A stretch of 64,000 nucleotides of DNA. It comes from Paenibacillus qinlingensis. GTDB lineage: Bacteria > Bacillota > Bacilli > Paenibacillales > NBRC-103111. Of the stretch, positions 36,306 through 45,293 are shown in pieces (within the stretch, counting starts at the first letter, position 1; the number at the start of each line of letters is the position of its first letter). Below the pieces are notes generated by a model, which saw only the letters and a program-made list of their open reading frames with translations, was not told the DNA's origin and made no database searches. The stretch is taken from positions 682,001 to 746,000 of the forward strand of contig NZ_JABMKY010000002.1 in assembly GCF_013204845.1 (NCBI RefSeq), in the 5' to 3' direction. Both the position numbers and the translations under genes were made by a program.

Positions 36306-38227
36306 AATGGAGCTTGATGCGAACTATCTAGCCCCCATAACCTTTCAAGATTGACTGTTTCGCTCATAGGCTGCAGACTTTTATCTAATAATGGGATTTG
36401 GACTACAATAGGTGTTTCAGTTGCTGTACCAGTAAAAACGCATGCTCCAGGTGGTAAAATAGACAAAGAATCGAAAGAAGTTTTGTCCAAAAAGGAGATA
36501 GTTTTGCTCATCGTTAATAAATCATTATTATTTATTAGCCTGTGAATAAATACATTATGAAGCTGGGAAATAATCGTGTTAGAAATATCTGATGGTCTTT
36601 GACTTGATAGGGTTAGAAACACACCAAACTTTCTACCTTCTTTAATTATCTCCTCAAATACTTCCAACCTATAATCCTTCCAACTCTCACTCTCCCTAAA
36701 AGATTCATCAGATAGTATATTATGAGCTTCATCAATAACAAGATGCAGTGTCTTAGTGATTACGCTCTCACTATGGTTTTCTTTATGACTATCGTAAATT
36801 TTCTTTGTAATTAGAAGTGGGATTAACTTTTTCATTTCTGTATTCACATCTTTTAACGATATGCTAGTTAAAACGGCAGGATTACTTTGGTCGAAAGCAA
36901 TATCACCAATTTCAAATAACTTCTCTAATTCAAGTTTCCTTTTTTGAAACCTATGTATTATTGGAGAAACATGTTCAAAATGTGCGATATTATTTAGGAC
37001 ATCTTTTGCCAATCTAAGTCCCAATGCAAGTTCGAACAAACCCAAATCAGAGATACCACCAGTATAATCCCTTACTAATTCAATTAGTTTATTTCTAAAT
37101 GATTGTAATTCTAAATCTGAATTTGTATTATTAGCGCCAAAGTAAATCTTACCACTATAGTTAGTATAGCCAATATCAAATTGTGGATTATAAAACCTAC
37201 TTAATGCGCCATTATGGAGAGTATAATAACGAAAAATTTCACTACAATTATCTTCATTTCCAATTGAGAAAAATTCTTTAATCGACTGCTTTAAGAGATT
37301 AAATGTATCGACCTCTTTATTAGAAACTCCACCATTGTTCAGGATAATCTTCAACAAACTTAATATTACCTCAACAATATTTTGAAGAGTCTCATCCCTG
37401 CTGCTTTTGGATAAAGTTTCTTGATAGTTTAATGTCCGTCTTATAAAGGGTTTTTGAGTTCTTTCAGTTGCCTGTAGTAATATCCCCCAAAACTCATCAT
37501 CCAGCCAATCTTTTTTGATCTTAAGTCTGTCCTTCTGCGTTCTGGTAGATAGGATAATATTTGTTTTCCCGTTGATGACAGTGTTTTCATTTGAATATTC
37601 ACCATTAAAATCCAAGAAAATTATCTTACTATTACTCAAATCTATACCATCACAAGTTAATAAATTGTGATACAACCGTGCCAATGTATTTGATTTCCCA
37701 CTACCTGTATTTCCAAATATCCCAATATGACTAGCAAATAGTTTTGTTATTCCTGCTTCAATACTGACTTCTTCAAATAATGCTTTACCAATCGAAATTG
37801 TATATTTGCTAGACAACTGAAAAATTTTTTTAACTTCATGTTCTGACATAAGAAACGCTTCATTATACAAAAATGGGAGTTCTTTAATCCCTCTAACAAA
37901 TAAGCCGTTTTCAAAAAAACCAATTATTAAAAGTTCAACGAATCGATCGTATTGTAATTGTTTGTTTTCAATTTTACTGTTTATATTTTCTTTTATGAAT
38001 TCTTTATTCACTTTTCCAATCAAGTAAATAAAATCTTTCTTTACTTTTATATAACTGCCAATACCAACATTTCTATATATCTCTCCATTAAAAAAAAGGT
38101 TTGATAAATTTTTTTGATTATCAACTTTGATAAGAACTCTTTTACCTTCTACTTCGAAAACTTCACCGATTTTTGAAAATGCTTTAATTCTTAAAATCTC
38201 ATCGACTTGTTCAATATCAGTGTTCAT
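36299..38227 (-). CDS. HerA-type ATPase of a SIR2-HerA defence system
   Basis: A 642-residue HerA/FtsK-like ATPase. A small beta-barrel N-terminal domain (about 1-75, HAS-barrel-like) precedes the RecA-like core with Walker A GNTGSGKS (172-179), Walker B LHLVIDEAH (494-502) and the sensor-arginine region TLSSQRPSDISN. The ATG forms a TAATG overlap with the SIR2 gene, with AAAGGTG upstream, so the two products are made together. In known SIR2-HerA (Nezha) systems HerA hexamers assemble with SIR2 and control its nuclease/NADase activity during phage infection. Confidence 0.92.
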   Translation of the reverse strand: MNTDIEQVDEILRIKAFSKIGEVFEVEGKRVLIKVDNQKNLSNLFFNGEIYRNVGIGSYIKVKKDFIYLIGKVNKEFIKENINSKIENKQLQYDRFVELLIIGFFENGLFVRGIKELPFLYNEAFLMSEHEVKKIFQLSSKYTISIGKALFEEVSIEAGITKLFASHIGIFGNTGSGKSNTLARLYHNLLTCDGIDLSNSKIIFLDFNGEYSNENTVINGKTNIILSTRTQKDRLKIKKDWLDDEFWGILLQATERTQKPFIRRTLNYQETLSKSSRDETLQNIVEVILSLLKIILNNGGVSNKEVDTFNLLKQSIKEFFSIGNEDNCSEIFRYYTLHNGALSRFYNPQFDIGYTNYSGKIYFGANNTNSDLELQSFRNKLIELVRDYTGGISDLGLFELALGLRLAKDVLNNIAHFEHVSPIIHRFQKRKLELEKLFEIGDIAFDQSNPAVLTSISLKDVNTEMKKLIPLLITKKIYDSHKENHSESVITKTLHLVIDEAHNILSDESFRESESWKDYRLEVFEEIIKEGRKFGVFLTLSSQRPSDISNTIISQLHNVFIHRLINNNDLLTMSKTISFLDKTSFDSLSILPPGACVFTGTATETPIVVQIPLLDKSLQPMSETVNLERLWGLDSSHQAPLC

Positions 38228-39363
38228 TAAAACACCTTTCTTTCGGAAACCATATTAAGCAAAAAACTAAAAGTATCGATAAAGACCTGGAAATCAATAT
38301 TTACTCTCCTCGTTCTGTCCATTTCATTGTTCGCGAAGATTAGTGAATACTCTTTATTCCCATCATCTTCTTCATTTGTTATTTCTTGGATTCTGACGAC
38401 TTTAACATTTGTAAATAAATTAAAATACCTTAATAATCTTTGCTCATCCTCAAAACTATATGGGAAGATTAACAAAGTTAAGTACGGGTTGCTCAATGCC
38501 CTTTGTGTTATTGATCTTATGTGTTCATCCTCAAAAGAAAAACCAAAGGTAAACAATACACTCTGCTCTCTTTCTAATTCGTTAGAATACAGACGTGACA
38601 AGTCATAGTATGTATGTTCCATTAACGTTCTAACAAATTTCTGTTTTGTCGGTAGTATAATTGGCAAATTAACATCTTGCCTAAAGTATGCGTACTCATC
38701 AAGAAATTCATCAGTAACTTCAGGAATAGCAACATTATTTGCAATGCGTATTGAATCTGTCTCACTATCAAAATTCCAATTTACAGAACCATGTAATTTA
38801 ATAATATTAATTAACGGCTCCTCATATTGGTAGGAGTATGATTCACTCAACTTAAAAATTCTCTTTTGAAAATTTTTACTACTAAAATATCTATAAAACA
38901 CCCCAATGCCACCATCATTGTATGGTATTCTTAAATTTTCTAATGCAAACTCTAAAAACAAATCATAATTTGTTGTGAAAACATTCATTTTTTTAGGTAA
39001 TCTATCTGAACCTCTCGTAAGCATTAACTGATAGATAACTTTCAAAAATTTCATATATGATTCTAATGTTTCTTTAACCCCTTCAGTCATTACATGATTA
39101 TTGTTAATTATACTTTCTATTAGTTGATTATTTGGCATTTTTACGTCATTCAAAAAAACATTAATCATACTTATGATAGAGTCTCTAACACTATTTTCTT
39201 TACTTATCTGAAAATCACGAATAAACATTGTTAAATCATTTTCAAGATTACCAAGAGTTCTAATTGCCTTTATCGATGCACCCGAGCCAATTAAAAAATG
39301 GATATTTCCAGATTCGATATATTTTTTCACTTTCTCAAATAGCGTATTATTCTGAAACTTCAT
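38227..39363 (-). CDS. SIR2-domain effector of a SIR2-HerA defence system
   Basis: About 378 residues. The SIR2 NAD-binding core is visible: FLIGSGAS at the N-terminus, TTNYD with the catalytic Asn (long numbering 137-141), IIKLHGSVNW with catalytic His198 and LFTFGFSFEDEHI. The family degrades NAD+ or DNA as an abortive-infection effector. The frame opens at TTG 39384; AAGGTG lies 12 bases before the ATG at 39363 and 6 before a TTG at 39369, so the exact start is open. Its gene precedes and overlaps herA, the order described for SIR2-HerA. Confidence 0.92.
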   Translation of the reverse strand: MKFQNNTLFEKVKKYIESGNIHFLIGSGASIKAIRTLGNLENDLTMFIRDFQISKENSVRDSIISMINVFLNDVKMPNNQLIESIINNNHVMTEGVKETLESYMKFLKVIYQLMLTRGSDRLPKKMNVFTTNYDLFLEFALENLRIPYNDGGIGVFYRYFSSKNFQKRIFKLSESYSYQYEEPLINIIKLHGSVNWNFDSETDSIRIANNVAIPEVTDEFLDEYAYFRQDVNLPIILPTKQKFVRTLMEHTYYDLSRLYSNELEREQSVLFTFGFSFEDEHIRSITQRALSNPYLTLLIFPYSFEDEQRLLRYFNLFTNVKVVRIQEITNEEDDGNKEYSLIFANNEMDRTRRVNIDFQVFIDTFSFLLNMVSERKVF

Positions 39364-39535
39364 GGTCAAAAATCTCACCTTCAAACTATTTTATTAACAG
39401 CTATAGAATCATGAACATTTATTGTATTTCTACTTTTTTCCAAAGTACATTTATTGTAACATTTCCCATCTCAGCGTACTATAGTTTTGAAATTATCACT
39501 TTATCAAAATGACTACTGATGACATAAGAACATAG

Positions 39536-39831
39536 ACTCTCATTTATCGCTCGATAAAGAGTCGTTTTCTTTACTCCTGTCATCTCTTCGATCTCTGTAA
39601 CTAGAAGCAGCTAACAATTATCTTGAACATGGCTTCCCCTGTTAGTGTAGATGTCTCTTAACTGTCATTAGTGCTTACCAGTTCTAACACCTTGCGCATT
39701 AAGCATCTCATATAACTCAATAAGTTTATAAACCACGAACACATCACCTTGTCGCAAAGCATCTAGGTTTTTTTGTAGTTCTATTCTATCATCTTTCGCC
39801 CAACTTTCGTTCTCCGTAGATATCCGATCAC
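39536..39831 (-). pseudogene. Decayed serine recombinase (resolvase/invertase) 1
   Basis: Fragments in different minus frames spell a small resolvase: VIGYLR then RISTENESWAKDDRIE, LQKNLDALRQGDVFVVYKL, YEMLNAQGVRTGKH, and the C-terminal helix-turn-helix EIEEMTGVKKTTLYRAINE. Several frameshifts and stops separate them, and the DRLGR block and most of the middle are lost. The catalytic N-terminal RIST and the recognition helix are the clearest pieces. Confidence 0.75.
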
Positions 39832-39986
39832 ATTACGCTTGCATATCTGCAAAATTTCGGCAAGGTATTCCTCGTGTCGAATAAACTAGTTATAATGACC
39901 TATATACTCTAACAACATATACCAAGCATAACATAGTACTAATAATGGCTTCAGATGAATTAAAAACACTAAACATGGAGGTACAA
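39832..39986. other. Leader region of the gene at 39987
   Basis: AT-rich, about 155 bp. It must hold the promoter for the rightward gene; TATAAT occurs near 39890. The extra ATGs at 39945 and 39975 have no ribosome site. Confidence 0.4.
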
Positions 39987-41048
39987 ATGATTACCACACT
40001 ATACGATATTGATTTTAATATTGAAACTGAAATCGATAATAATGGAACCAAAACACTTATCATTACACCAATTCCATATTCTATCGACGATTTCCAGAAG
40101 TCTTCTCAAGTTTTAGATCAAGTAAGCTTAGAGATTTTGTGGAGTAAACATTATTATGGCATTTCACAGCGCACTGGTCTGTTTACTGATCTTTATAATA
40201 CTTTTGAAGAATTATCTGCTAGGTGCAACGGTATTCAGGATTACATAAAAATGCAAGCTCTTTACTGTGACTTGATTCTTCGATACGGCACGATCATTGA
40301 AGAATTTGCTGGCATTTGCTCTGCTGTTCGGGAATTTAGTCTAAATGGGACATCAATATCAGAGTATTTTTTAGCTTATTCTGATCCAATGGGCTTTTAT
40401 AATTCAATTGCAAATGGAAATTCCCGAATAATAAAACAAATTTTTAGACTTCCTCAAGCCAAATTCGATCTTAATAGAATTTTTAACAATATTACCGAAG
40501 ATGAAAGAGAAACTATCTGGAAGGGAATACAAGTATCATCACAATTAATTTATGAATTATTCTTACCAATCTGCGAATCAATTGTACGAAAAGATCAAGA
40601 TAGTGTTACCTACTATGATTTTTATAACAAGATAAAACATGGCTTTTCTCCAGTTTTCCCTTTTGTTCTTCCAATACAAGTTAATATTGAAGGTGTTCCA
40701 ATAGAAAGAGCAGATGAGGAAGTATTACATGAGAATTACTTCGAAATTGTGATGATTGTTCATGATAAACTTAAAGGGCAAAGAACACCTGCAGAGCAAG
40801 TTAAATACGATACACATAAACTTGCAACACCTGCCCACACATGGGAGAGTGTCAACCTTGAACAAGCAAAGATAATGTTTGATATTGTAAAAGATATAGA
40901 TTATTTGTATAAACATTTAGTAAAAACATACTTGTCGTTCTCCCAAGGAAACAAAAGGCTAAGCTTATTACTTAGACCTGGTAACCTGATTACTGAGGAA
41001 GAGCAAATAATAAGAGATATAATTACAAACGATGCCAATTACATTTAG
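39987..41048 (+). CDS. Large protein of unknown function in the defence island (gene A)
   Basis: A 353-residue soluble, helix-rich protein starting MITTLYDIDFN; GGAGGT four bases before the ATG at 39987 fixes the start. Landmarks are LEILWSKHYYGISQRTGLF, GTIIEEFAGICSAVREF and a YYDFYNKIKHGFSPVFPF segment near residue 220. The N-x-I-K-H-G-F type segment is common in HEPN-like and Cthe_2314-like proteins, so a toxin-like RNase or signalling role is conceivable but unproved. It is AT-rich and stands alone between two decayed recombinases. Confidence 0.75.
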   Translation: MITTLYDIDFNIETEIDNNGTKTLIITPIPYSIDDFQKSSQVLDQVSLEILWSKHYYGISQRTGLFTDLYNTFEELSARCNGIQDYIKMQALYCDLILRYGTIIEEFAGICSAVREFSLNGTSISEYFLAYSDPMGFYNSIANGNSRIIKQIFRLPQAKFDLNRIFNNITEDERETIWKGIQVSSQLIYELFLPICESIVRKDQDSVTYYDFYNKIKHGFSPVFPFVLPIQVNIEGVPIERADEEVLHENYFEIVMIVHDKLKGQRTPAEQVKYDTHKLATPAHTWESVNLEQAKIMFDIVKDIDYLYKHLVKTYLSFSQGNKRLSLLLRPGNLITEEEQIIRDIITNDANYI

Positions 41049-41589
41049 CATTACTTGCTCACTAAACATTCAGCTGCCATTCAAGCAGTTATTCAATCAT
41101 TGCCTGTCGTAGAGGGACAGTGTGCGGGAATTTCTGAGAATAAAAGCGCTTCTGATTAACTTTGCCCCGATACTTGTGGTCTAATACGGCTTAGATCACA
41201 GTAGGGGGAAATTCATAAGTAACCACAGTACAACTCGCTGTAGCTACTTTCATTTGTTCAGCAGCACAATAATTTTTTCGCAATTTCATAGCCATCCACC
41301 TATCGCTCCAGCGATGCGATTTATTGAATTTCAAACTTCTATCGATTCAGCCCTATCGCAAATTTTTAACACTAAGCGCATCGTAGGACTCGCAAGACTT
41401 AATACTTGAGATGAAAGTAATTCAACTCGACAATAAAAAGCTTCAGTTCACACTAGATTGGAGAAGCTTTTAATGAAGGCAATAGTTAATATAGGAAAAA
41501 CTCCACCTGTTAAAATGAGGTGGAGTTTTTGAGTACTTTAGGTTACTGTATCTTTTCGTTAACTAATTGTCCTATACAGAGTTACCCTC
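41049..41589. other. Non-coding region with two hairpins and a decayed recombinase-gene tail
   Basis: Near 41216-41310 the sequence GTAACCACAG...CTCGCTGTAG...CCACCTATCGCTCCAGCGAT resembles the 3' end and downstream flank of the intact recombinase gene (43660-43715), so a decayed duplicate is likely. An AAAAGCTTC/GAAGCTTTT repeat lies at 41436-41471 and a terminator at 41496-41530. No open frame is credible. Confidence 0.55.
41496..41530. terminator. Perfect 13-bp terminator hairpin
   Basis: AAAAACTCCACCT pairs with AGGTGGAGTTTTT around GTTAAAATG. It can work in both directions; its nearest gene is gene A, 450 bp to the left. Confidence 0.75.
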
Positions 41590-41960
41590 TTAACGCTAGT
41601 TAATCCCCTATCTCCTCCATCGTATGGGTTTGTGCGTCATACAATTTCAGGGCTTGTTCAAGTTTCCTCTTATAACTGACATTCGTCCATCATTTAGCCT
41701 TCGCCGCCGATAACCCCGCTTGAGCGCGCTCAACAGTAATATTTCGTTCAACTCCGCGAAAACCGCCAACATTCCAAAAAGTGCTTTTCCTGCATTTGTG
41801 GTGTTATCTATTGAGTCATCAATTGAAACAAAGTGTCTCCCCTTAGTTGAATATCATCAGGCACTTGAATAAGCTTGCAATTGAATGGGTCGGCATATCC
41901 AACATATTACGACCAAAGTTGACCCCGATGTCCTGTCGCAGAAGAACAGCCTCATGGCAT
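41590..41960 (-). pseudogene. Decayed serine recombinase (resolvase/invertase) 2
   Basis: Minus-strand pieces in shifted frames read FGRNMLDMPTHSIASLFK, HFVSIDDSIDNTTNAGKALF then GMLAVFAEL, ERNITVERAQAGLSAAKAK and KLYDAQTHTMEEIGD. These are the classical central and C-terminal blocks of resolvases/invertases. The N-terminal catalytic serine region is missing or unreadable, and several frameshifts and stops are present. Confidence 0.8.
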
Positions 41961-42021
41961 TATTGCAGCTGACGTAACTATTTTTGATATTTACGCATCC
42001 CCACTCTCTATATTATCAGCA

Positions 42022-42843
42022 CTAGTCGATAGAATTTACCCCATCTATATTAAATCCAAGTTTGGTTATATCCATCGACTCAAATCCGTCAATTTCTTTC
42101 CCTAAACGTTCAAGCAAGCCTATAACATTACCCACAGTTACCATCCCATCCGTAAAATCAGCGGACATTATCGAAGTTATTATGCTGTTAAAATAACCAT
42201 GGAACTTAATATCGAAATTTATTAATTTATTTTTCCAATCTTCCAACACAATTGTATCTCTATGAGCCATTTGAAGTTCAAGCCCATTAATTTCCAACGG
42301 AAAGCGATGATTACCATTCTTCATCCCTTCTATATTGAAAGTTCCCCTGTGCTTTATATAGTTATATGCCTCTCGAACTTCTCGTGTTGTAGGATTGTTG
42401 AAAAAATCTGTAACGCAAACATTTGTCTTATTTTGATTAGCTAATCTTAGATAATATCGTACAACCTCATGATTACATCCTTGCAATGCCTTGTAGTATT
42501 CATCCCTGTTCAATAAAATATTGTATGAATTATTTCCATAATACAAATAAAGGGTCTGCCAAGATAAGTCGATCGCATAGTTATAACATGCTAAAGCATC
42601 CATTAAAAATTTCGATCTTATAAAGACAAGGGCTTGATCGGTATTAGTAACTATCTTCCCATAATCGTCAACTTCCATAAATAATAGAGAGGATCTTGCA
42701 TTAAAAACTTGTGTGTACACATCTTCTATTTTTAGAGCTGCCAAAATTTCAAACGGCATAAATTTGGTATATTGAACTTCAGAGGGTTTATAAGCAGCCC
42801 AATGTCTAATGCTGTATTCTCTTTTCAATTGTTCTATTTTCAT
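42022..42843 (-). CDS. Protein of unknown function in the defence island (gene B)
   Basis: A 273-residue soluble, helix-rich protein; GAGGGTG precedes the ATG seven bases away. Segments include ALACYNYAIDLSWQTLYLYYG and a REAYNYIKHRGTFNIEG block near residue 180 that resembles the N-x-I-K-H-R segment of HEPN-like proteins, as in gene A. There is no membrane helix. The family is unknown to me. It is AT-rich and separated from gene A by a decayed recombinase and from the intact recombinase by a res-like region. Confidence 0.75.
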   Translation of the reverse strand: MKIEQLKREYSIRHWAAYKPSEVQYTKFMPFEILAALKIEDVYTQVFNARSSLLFMEVDDYGKIVTNTDQALVFIRSKFLMDALACYNYAIDLSWQTLYLYYGNNSYNILLNRDEYYKALQGCNHEVVRYYLRLANQNKTNVCVTDFFNNPTTREVREAYNYIKHRGTFNIEGMKNGNHRFPLEINGLELQMAHRDTIVLEDWKNKLINFDIKFHGYFNSIITSIMSADFTDGMVTVGNVIGLLERLGKEIDGFESMDITKLGFNIDGVNSID

Positions 42844-42910
42844 AGATAATCACCCTCACAAAAAAATACCATTAATCTCTTAAAACATTTTATATCTCTA
42901 AGCTGCTTAT

Positions 42911-43019
42911 TGCAAAAAGTAAACATTTTGACACAGGCAAATCACCGCCCAATTCATTATTTCAAAAAGTATTTAACATCAAATTGACATATCCTATTTT
43001 TAGGATATACTTTTTGACA
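42911..43019. other. Candidate res/recombinase binding region
   Basis: CAAAAAGTA occurs at 42913-42921 and 42963-42971 and inverted at 43008-43016; TTTTGACA occurs at 42926-42933 and 43012-43019, with ATTGACA at 42983-42989. TCAAAAAGTAT (42962-42972) and ATACTTTTTGA (43007-43017) form a perfect 11-bp inverted repeat. Multi-dyad sites next to a serine recombinase gene are typical of res sites that also regulate the gene. Confidence 0.6.
42984..43011 (+). promoter_or_regulatory. Promoter and operator of the recombinase gene
   Basis: TTGACA at 42984-42989, 16-bp spacer, TATACT at 43006-43011. The spacer is filled by the palindrome TATCCTA-TTTT-TAGGATA (42990-43007), an obvious operator position, so autoregulation is likely. 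Confidence 0.75.
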
Positions 43020-43050
43020 TATTCCAAATCATTCCAAGGGGTGAAAGTCC

Positions 43051-43674
43051 ATGAAATTAGGTTATGTTCGAGTTTCAACCAAAGATCAGAACACAGAAAG
43101 ACAATTAAAAAAGATGCGAGAACTTGGCATCCAAGATCGATACACATTTGTTGATAAGCAATCAGGAAAAGACTTTAATCGCCCACAATATCAAGCAATG
43201 CGCCTTATCATTCGAGAAGGTGATCTTCTGTACCTTGATGCTTTAGACAGACTAGGACGCGATTATGATGGAATTATTCGTGAGTGGAAGCACATTACAC
43301 GAGAACTAAATGCTGACATTGTTGTTCTGGAGAACGAGACGTTATTCGATAGTCGCAAATTCCGAACAATGGGTGATCTAGGAAAGCTTCTCGAAGATCA
43401 ATTCCTTAGCATGCTATCTTACGTTGCAGAACAGGAGCGCAAGAAAACAAAGCAACGTCAAGCTGAAGGAATTGAAGTGGCTATGAGTCATGGTGTTAAG
43501 TTTGGAAGACCAAAGCAAAAGATTACTCTTGAATTTTTAGGCGTGTACTCTCATTGGAAATCTGGTCAAATTACAGCTACAGAAGGTATGAAAAGGTTAA
43601 ATATGAAACCGAACACCTTTTACAGAAGAGTTAAAGAACATGAAGAAATTGATTTACAAATAACCACAGGATAA
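43051..43674 (+). CDS. Serine recombinase (resolvase/invertase family), intact
   Basis: A 207-residue small serine recombinase. The N-terminus LGYVRVSTKDQNTERQL carries catalytic Ser9 and Arg7; YLDALDRLGRDYDGI has the conserved DRLGR block; a long E helix (LSMLSYVAEQERKKTKQRQAEG) and a C-terminal helix-turn-helix (ATEGMKRLNMKPNTFYRRV) follow. GGGGTG lies before the ATG. It could resolve plasmid dimers or transposition cointegrates. It is the only intact recombinase among three. Confidence 0.94.
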   Translation: MKLGYVRVSTKDQNTERQLKKMRELGIQDRYTFVDKQSGKDFNRPQYQAMRLIIREGDLLYLDALDRLGRDYDGIIREWKHITRELNADIVVLENETLFDSRKFRTMGDLGKLLEDQFLSMLSYVAEQERKKTKQRQAEGIEVAMSHGVKFGRPKQKITLEFLGVYSHWKSGQITATEGMKRLNMKPNTFYRRVKEHEEIDLQITTG

Positions 43675-43688
43675 TTCGCTGTGGTTAT
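43660..43688 (+). terminator. Hairpin at the end of the recombinase gene
   Basis: ATAACCACAG pairs with CTGTGGTTAT; the stop codon 43672-43674 lies in the loop. The following T run is weak. Confidence 0.6.
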
Positions 43689-43773
43689 TCTTAGTCCACC
43701 TATCGCTACAGCGATACAAGATAATATGATCTTCAACGATACTTTCCTGATTAAGTGGTTCCCCTTATAATAT

Positions 43774-45123
43774 CTACTTCTCCAAGACATTCTCACTCCA
43801 CGGTACGATGTCATATATTCCATCCCAACCAAAATAGAGTTGATTAAGATATCTGCCTTTATATCCAATGATAAATAGAAGACCAAGCTCAACATAATGA
43901 AGTCCTAATCTTAATACAAAAAAACTAAAATCATTCGGTAATGGTTGAAATATCACCTTTTTTTTCGGGTGAACAACATTATTTCTAAAATCGGTAATTA
44001 GATGCGCAGAATCAAAATAATTTAGTTTTCGAACTTCTTCTAAATATGGAAAATTGCTTGGAATCGTCGTATTTATAATAAATTGTTGGATAAATAAACG
44101 AAAAATATCCGATGCTCTCTTTTTACTATATTCTTGTTCTTGCAGAATCCCCTTTTCTTCGACAAGATAACTCCAAGCCAAAGTTTCTAAAGCAATTTGG
44201 TTAGAAACTATTTTATTTTCAATTATTCCTTCCGAATGACATTCAAGATACCAGCTAAAAACATTAGTTAATACTTTCTTCCAGTATACATCTTGTAGTT
44301 TGGTATATATTAGCTGAAATATTTCGGAAAGTGCCTTATCATCCATAGCAGGAAACCAAGTTTTTCTATATCTCCATTTGTCTATTGAAGGGGTTTGATA
44401 TTTCTTCCAGATAACTTCACCGTTTTCATCATAACCTTCAAGGTAGCATATACCGACGTGTCTTCCTGTAACGAAAGAAAGTGCCCAATGCAATGCTTCT
44501 TCCAAATCTGAAATACCTTTCGTTTCAAAAGCTTGTCCATCTTCTCTTTTAATTTGACAAAGATGTGTTATTGCATAACCACCCGTACTCTTGAGTGTTT
44601 CATATATCCTTTTCTCTTTGTAATCTGGTCTTTTGTCTATAGTAATATTCCACCCATCAATACTTATATTGAACCTGTTTCGAACGCCACCTTCTTTATA
44701 TTTAACGTTCTCTCCACCAAAAGTATTGATAAGATTAGTAATCCCACACTTAATGTAAGCAACCTTTTTAGATTGCTTCTTCAATATGGAGGATAATATT
44801 TCACCTTTAATGTTTATACTTCCAGATAAATTATGACTAATTCCGCTTATAAACACATCTTCTACAAAATAATCGGAGATTTTTATCTTGGCTTTGTTCT
44901 GCTCCATATTGTCTGTATTGTGAAAATCATTATGGCTATGAATTGATGCTCCGTTTAATCTAAGCATTGGACTAGGAAGCCAGTTTAAACTTACTTCACC
45001 TATAAAAGAATGTTCTTTCTCATCATTGACGATTAGAATAAATTCACCACTATAGATAAGAATACTTTCATTAACCTCATATTCGAGGTAATTAGCTTCT
45101 AAAATATTATCAAATTCCAACAA
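43774..45123 (-). CDS. Apea/HEPN-like protein of unknown function in the defence island (gene C)
   Basis: A protein of about 449 residues. The C-terminal part contains LITDFRNNVVHPKKKV: R-N-N-V-V-H fits the RxxxxH RNase motif of HEPN domains, here of the Apea-like type. The N-terminal two thirds are mixed alpha/beta (DGWNITIDKRPDYKEK, ALHWALSFVTGRHVGICYLEGYD). The frame opens at ATG 45177 without a ribosome site; AAGGAGG lies eight bases before a TTG at 45123, which I prefer. HEPN RNases often act in toxin-antitoxin or anti-phage systems; here that is inference. Confidence 0.75.
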   Translation of the reverse strand: MLEFDNILEANYLEYEVNESILIYSGEFILIVNDEKEHSFIGEVSLNWLPSPMLRLNGASIHSHNDFHNTDNMEQNKAKIKISDYFVEDVFISGISHNLSGSINIKGEILSSILKKQSKKVAYIKCGITNLINTFGGENVKYKEGGVRNRFNISIDGWNITIDKRPDYKEKRIYETLKSTGGYAITHLCQIKREDGQAFETKGISDLEEALHWALSFVTGRHVGICYLEGYDENGEVIWKKYQTPSIDKWRYRKTWFPAMDDKALSEIFQLIYTKLQDVYWKKVLTNVFSWYLECHSEGIIENKIVSNQIALETLAWSYLVEEKGILQEQEYSKKRASDIFRLFIQQFIINTTIPSNFPYLEEVRKLNYFDSAHLITDFRNNVVHPKKKVIFQPLPNDFSFFVLRLGLHYVELGLLFIIGYKGRYLNQLYFGWDGIYDIVPWSENVLEK

Positions 45124-45222
45124 AAATAAAGCCTCCTTCAGAGAAATAATTTCCAATACTCTTCTAACATAGATCATACCATATATTGGAACCCTTCTTT
45201 TGCGTACCTACATTTTAAAAAA

Positions 45223-45245
45223 ATAAAAAAGCATCAATTGGATGC
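45223..45245 (-). terminator. Terminator of the SOS polymerase operon
   Basis: GCATC-CAATT-GATGC followed by TTTTTTATTTTTTT on the minus strand. Confidence 0.7.
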
Positions 45246-45293
45246 CTTCTTGTAAAATTAACACTTCATTTTTTCTCATATTGTAGGGATACT

